NCBI GenBank assembly: GCA_003219395.1
Contig: QHOR01000165.1
Span: forward strand, 1 to 7,689
DNA from: Verrucomicrobiota bacterium
Lineage (GTDB): Bacteria > Verrucomicrobiota > Verrucomicrobiia > Chthoniobacterales > UBA10450
Reading direction: 5' to 3'
DNA length: 7,689 bases
The notes under the pieces: model-generated
Told to the model about the DNA's origin: nothing
Database searches by the model: none
The model's input: the letters and a program-made list of their open reading frames with translations, nothing else
Shown: positions 6,791 to 7,689 of the stretch, one piece after another
Layout of the letters: each line of letters opens with the position of its first letter
How positions within the stretch are numbered: position 1 is the first letter of the stretch
Position numbers and translations under genes: made by a program

Positions 6791-7689
6791 CTACCGAGTT
6801 GCCAGAGCGAGATGCGGTTGCACCGCGGCTTCGCTGTTTCGCTTGTTGCCGACAGATTGGTGAACCGCAGTCTCAGGTGGTGCAGTCAATTTCATCCCGA
6901 CGAGCTTGCTCACCCCGCGCTCTTCCATCGTGACACCGTACAGTACGTCGGCTTTGGCGATGGTACGTTTGTTATGCGTGATGATGATAAATTGGCTCTG
7001 CCCTATGAACCGGTCCAGAACGCGGACAAAGCGGTTGATGTTGCCTTCGTCCATTGCCGCATCCACTTCGTCGAGAATGCAGAAGGGACTTGGTCGCACC
7101 ATATAAATTGCGAACAGCAACGCCACGGCAACCATGGAACGCTCGCCTCCGCTTAGCAGGGAAACGGTTTGTAACTGTTTCCCTGGAGGCTTGGCGCTAA
7201 TTTCGATTCCGCAATTGAGGGGATCATTTTCATCAAGCAGGGACAGGTCTGCGCGTCCTCCGCCAAAGAGCTCTTCGAACATTTCGCGGAAGTTGATCCG
7301 TACCTGAGCAAATGTCTCGCTGAACAACTTCCTAGTCGTCGAGTTGATCTGCGCAATGACATCGAGCAATTCGCGACGTGAGTTGGTAAGGTCGTTATTT
7401 TGGGTTTCAAGAAACTTGTACCGCTCTTCCAGTTCGTCGTACTCTTGAACAGCATCCAAATTTACCGGGCCCATGTTATCGAGCTGCATCCGAAGCTCTG
7501 CAATCAGCTGTTCGATATCGGGAGCGGCGACCTCTTGTGAACCGGGCGGCGCAGGAGCTCCGCCTTCCATCTTCTCATTGCGCTTCAGCTGCGCTCGTAA
7601 AGTTTTTTCGAACGCATAGTGATCCGGAGCAAATTCTCGCAAATTGATTTGATACCGTCTCGAAACGCGTTCGGTGAGGTTATCGATCC
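6791..7689 (-). CDS. smc: Chromosome segregation protein SMC, C-terminal part (5' end outside window)
   Basis: About 298 C-terminal residues are visible; the frame is open through the right edge of the window, so the N-terminal Walker A half, hinge and most of the coiled coil lie beyond it. The visible part begins with the end of the coiled coil (RYQINLREFAPDHY ...), then a Gly/Pro-rich break, then NMGPVNLDAVQEYDELEERY, the conserved entry to the C-terminal ATPase head. The head has FREMFEELFGGGRADL, the ABC signature LLSGGERSM (about 177-185), Walker B FCILDEVDAAMDE (about 202-214) and the His-switch IITHN. Head dimerisation with the N-terminal half makes the ATP-driven clamp that organises and segregates the chromosome. 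RecN and Rad50/SbcC are excluded by the combined GPVN-A-EY, LLSGGE and FCILDEVDA sequence. About 30 polar residues follow the head. A 2-oxoacid dehydrogenase cluster directly downstream seems a chance neighbour. Confidence 0.95.
   Translation of the reverse strand, partial: IDNLTERVSRRYQINLREFAPDHYAFEKTLRAQLKRNEKMEGGAPAPPGSQEVAAPDIEQLIAELRMQLDNMGPVNLDAVQEYDELEERYKFLETQNNDLTNSRRELLDVIAQINSTTRKLFSETFAQVRINFREMFEELFGGGRADLSLLDENDPLNCGIEISAKPPGKQLQTVSLLSGGERSMVAVALLFAIYMVRPSPFCILDEVDAAMDEGNINRFVRVLDRFIGQSQFIIITHNKRTIAKADVLYGVTMEERGVSKLVGMKLTAPPETAVHQSVGNKRNSEAAVQPHLALATR

Overview
The window reads as a piece of bacterial chromosome carrying mostly core-metabolism and chromosome-maintenance genes, with three short repeat or palindrome elements between genes. 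I suspect a Verrucomicrobiota (Chthoniobacterales-like) genome. That rests on my general impression of the gene families and of the degenerate 7-8 nt tandem tracts between genes; no taxonomic marker in the window proves it.

Left part, plus strand: the C-terminal end of a UlaG/NAPE-PLD-like metallo-beta-lactamase-fold hydrolase (1-201) runs directly into a heptamer-phased inverted repeat (201-289). Next comes a large YfhO-like multi-pass membrane protein (229-2414) that is complete in content but broken by a single -1 frameshift near 1464. Its only in-frame conventional start upstream of the first membrane segment lies inside the repeat.

Middle and right part, minus strand, in transcription order: the C-terminal ABC half of smc (7689-6791, its 5' part beyond the window), a 62-nt imperfect hairpin, then E1 alpha (6664-5627), E1 beta (5529-4561) and E2 (4557-3334) of a 2-oxoacid dehydrogenase complex, and finally a Stf0-type sulfotransferase (3217-2450) that converges on the membrane protein gene. 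E1 beta and E2 are 3 nt apart and probably translationally coupled. E1 alpha and E1 beta are separated by a 64-bp octamer-phased repeat. E1 alpha2/beta2 decarboxylates a 2-oxoacid using thiamine diphosphate, and E2 carries the acyl group on lipoyl-lysine to CoA. The E3 dihydrolipoamide dehydrogenase is not in this cluster and must be encoded elsewhere. The substrate (pyruvate or branched-chain 2-oxoacids) cannot be fixed from sequence alone.

I see no mobile element, CRISPR array, tRNA or rRNA, and no convincing new multi-gene system. The most unusual content is the short-period phased repeats placed exactly at gene boundaries. No stretch over 300 bases lacks a gene.
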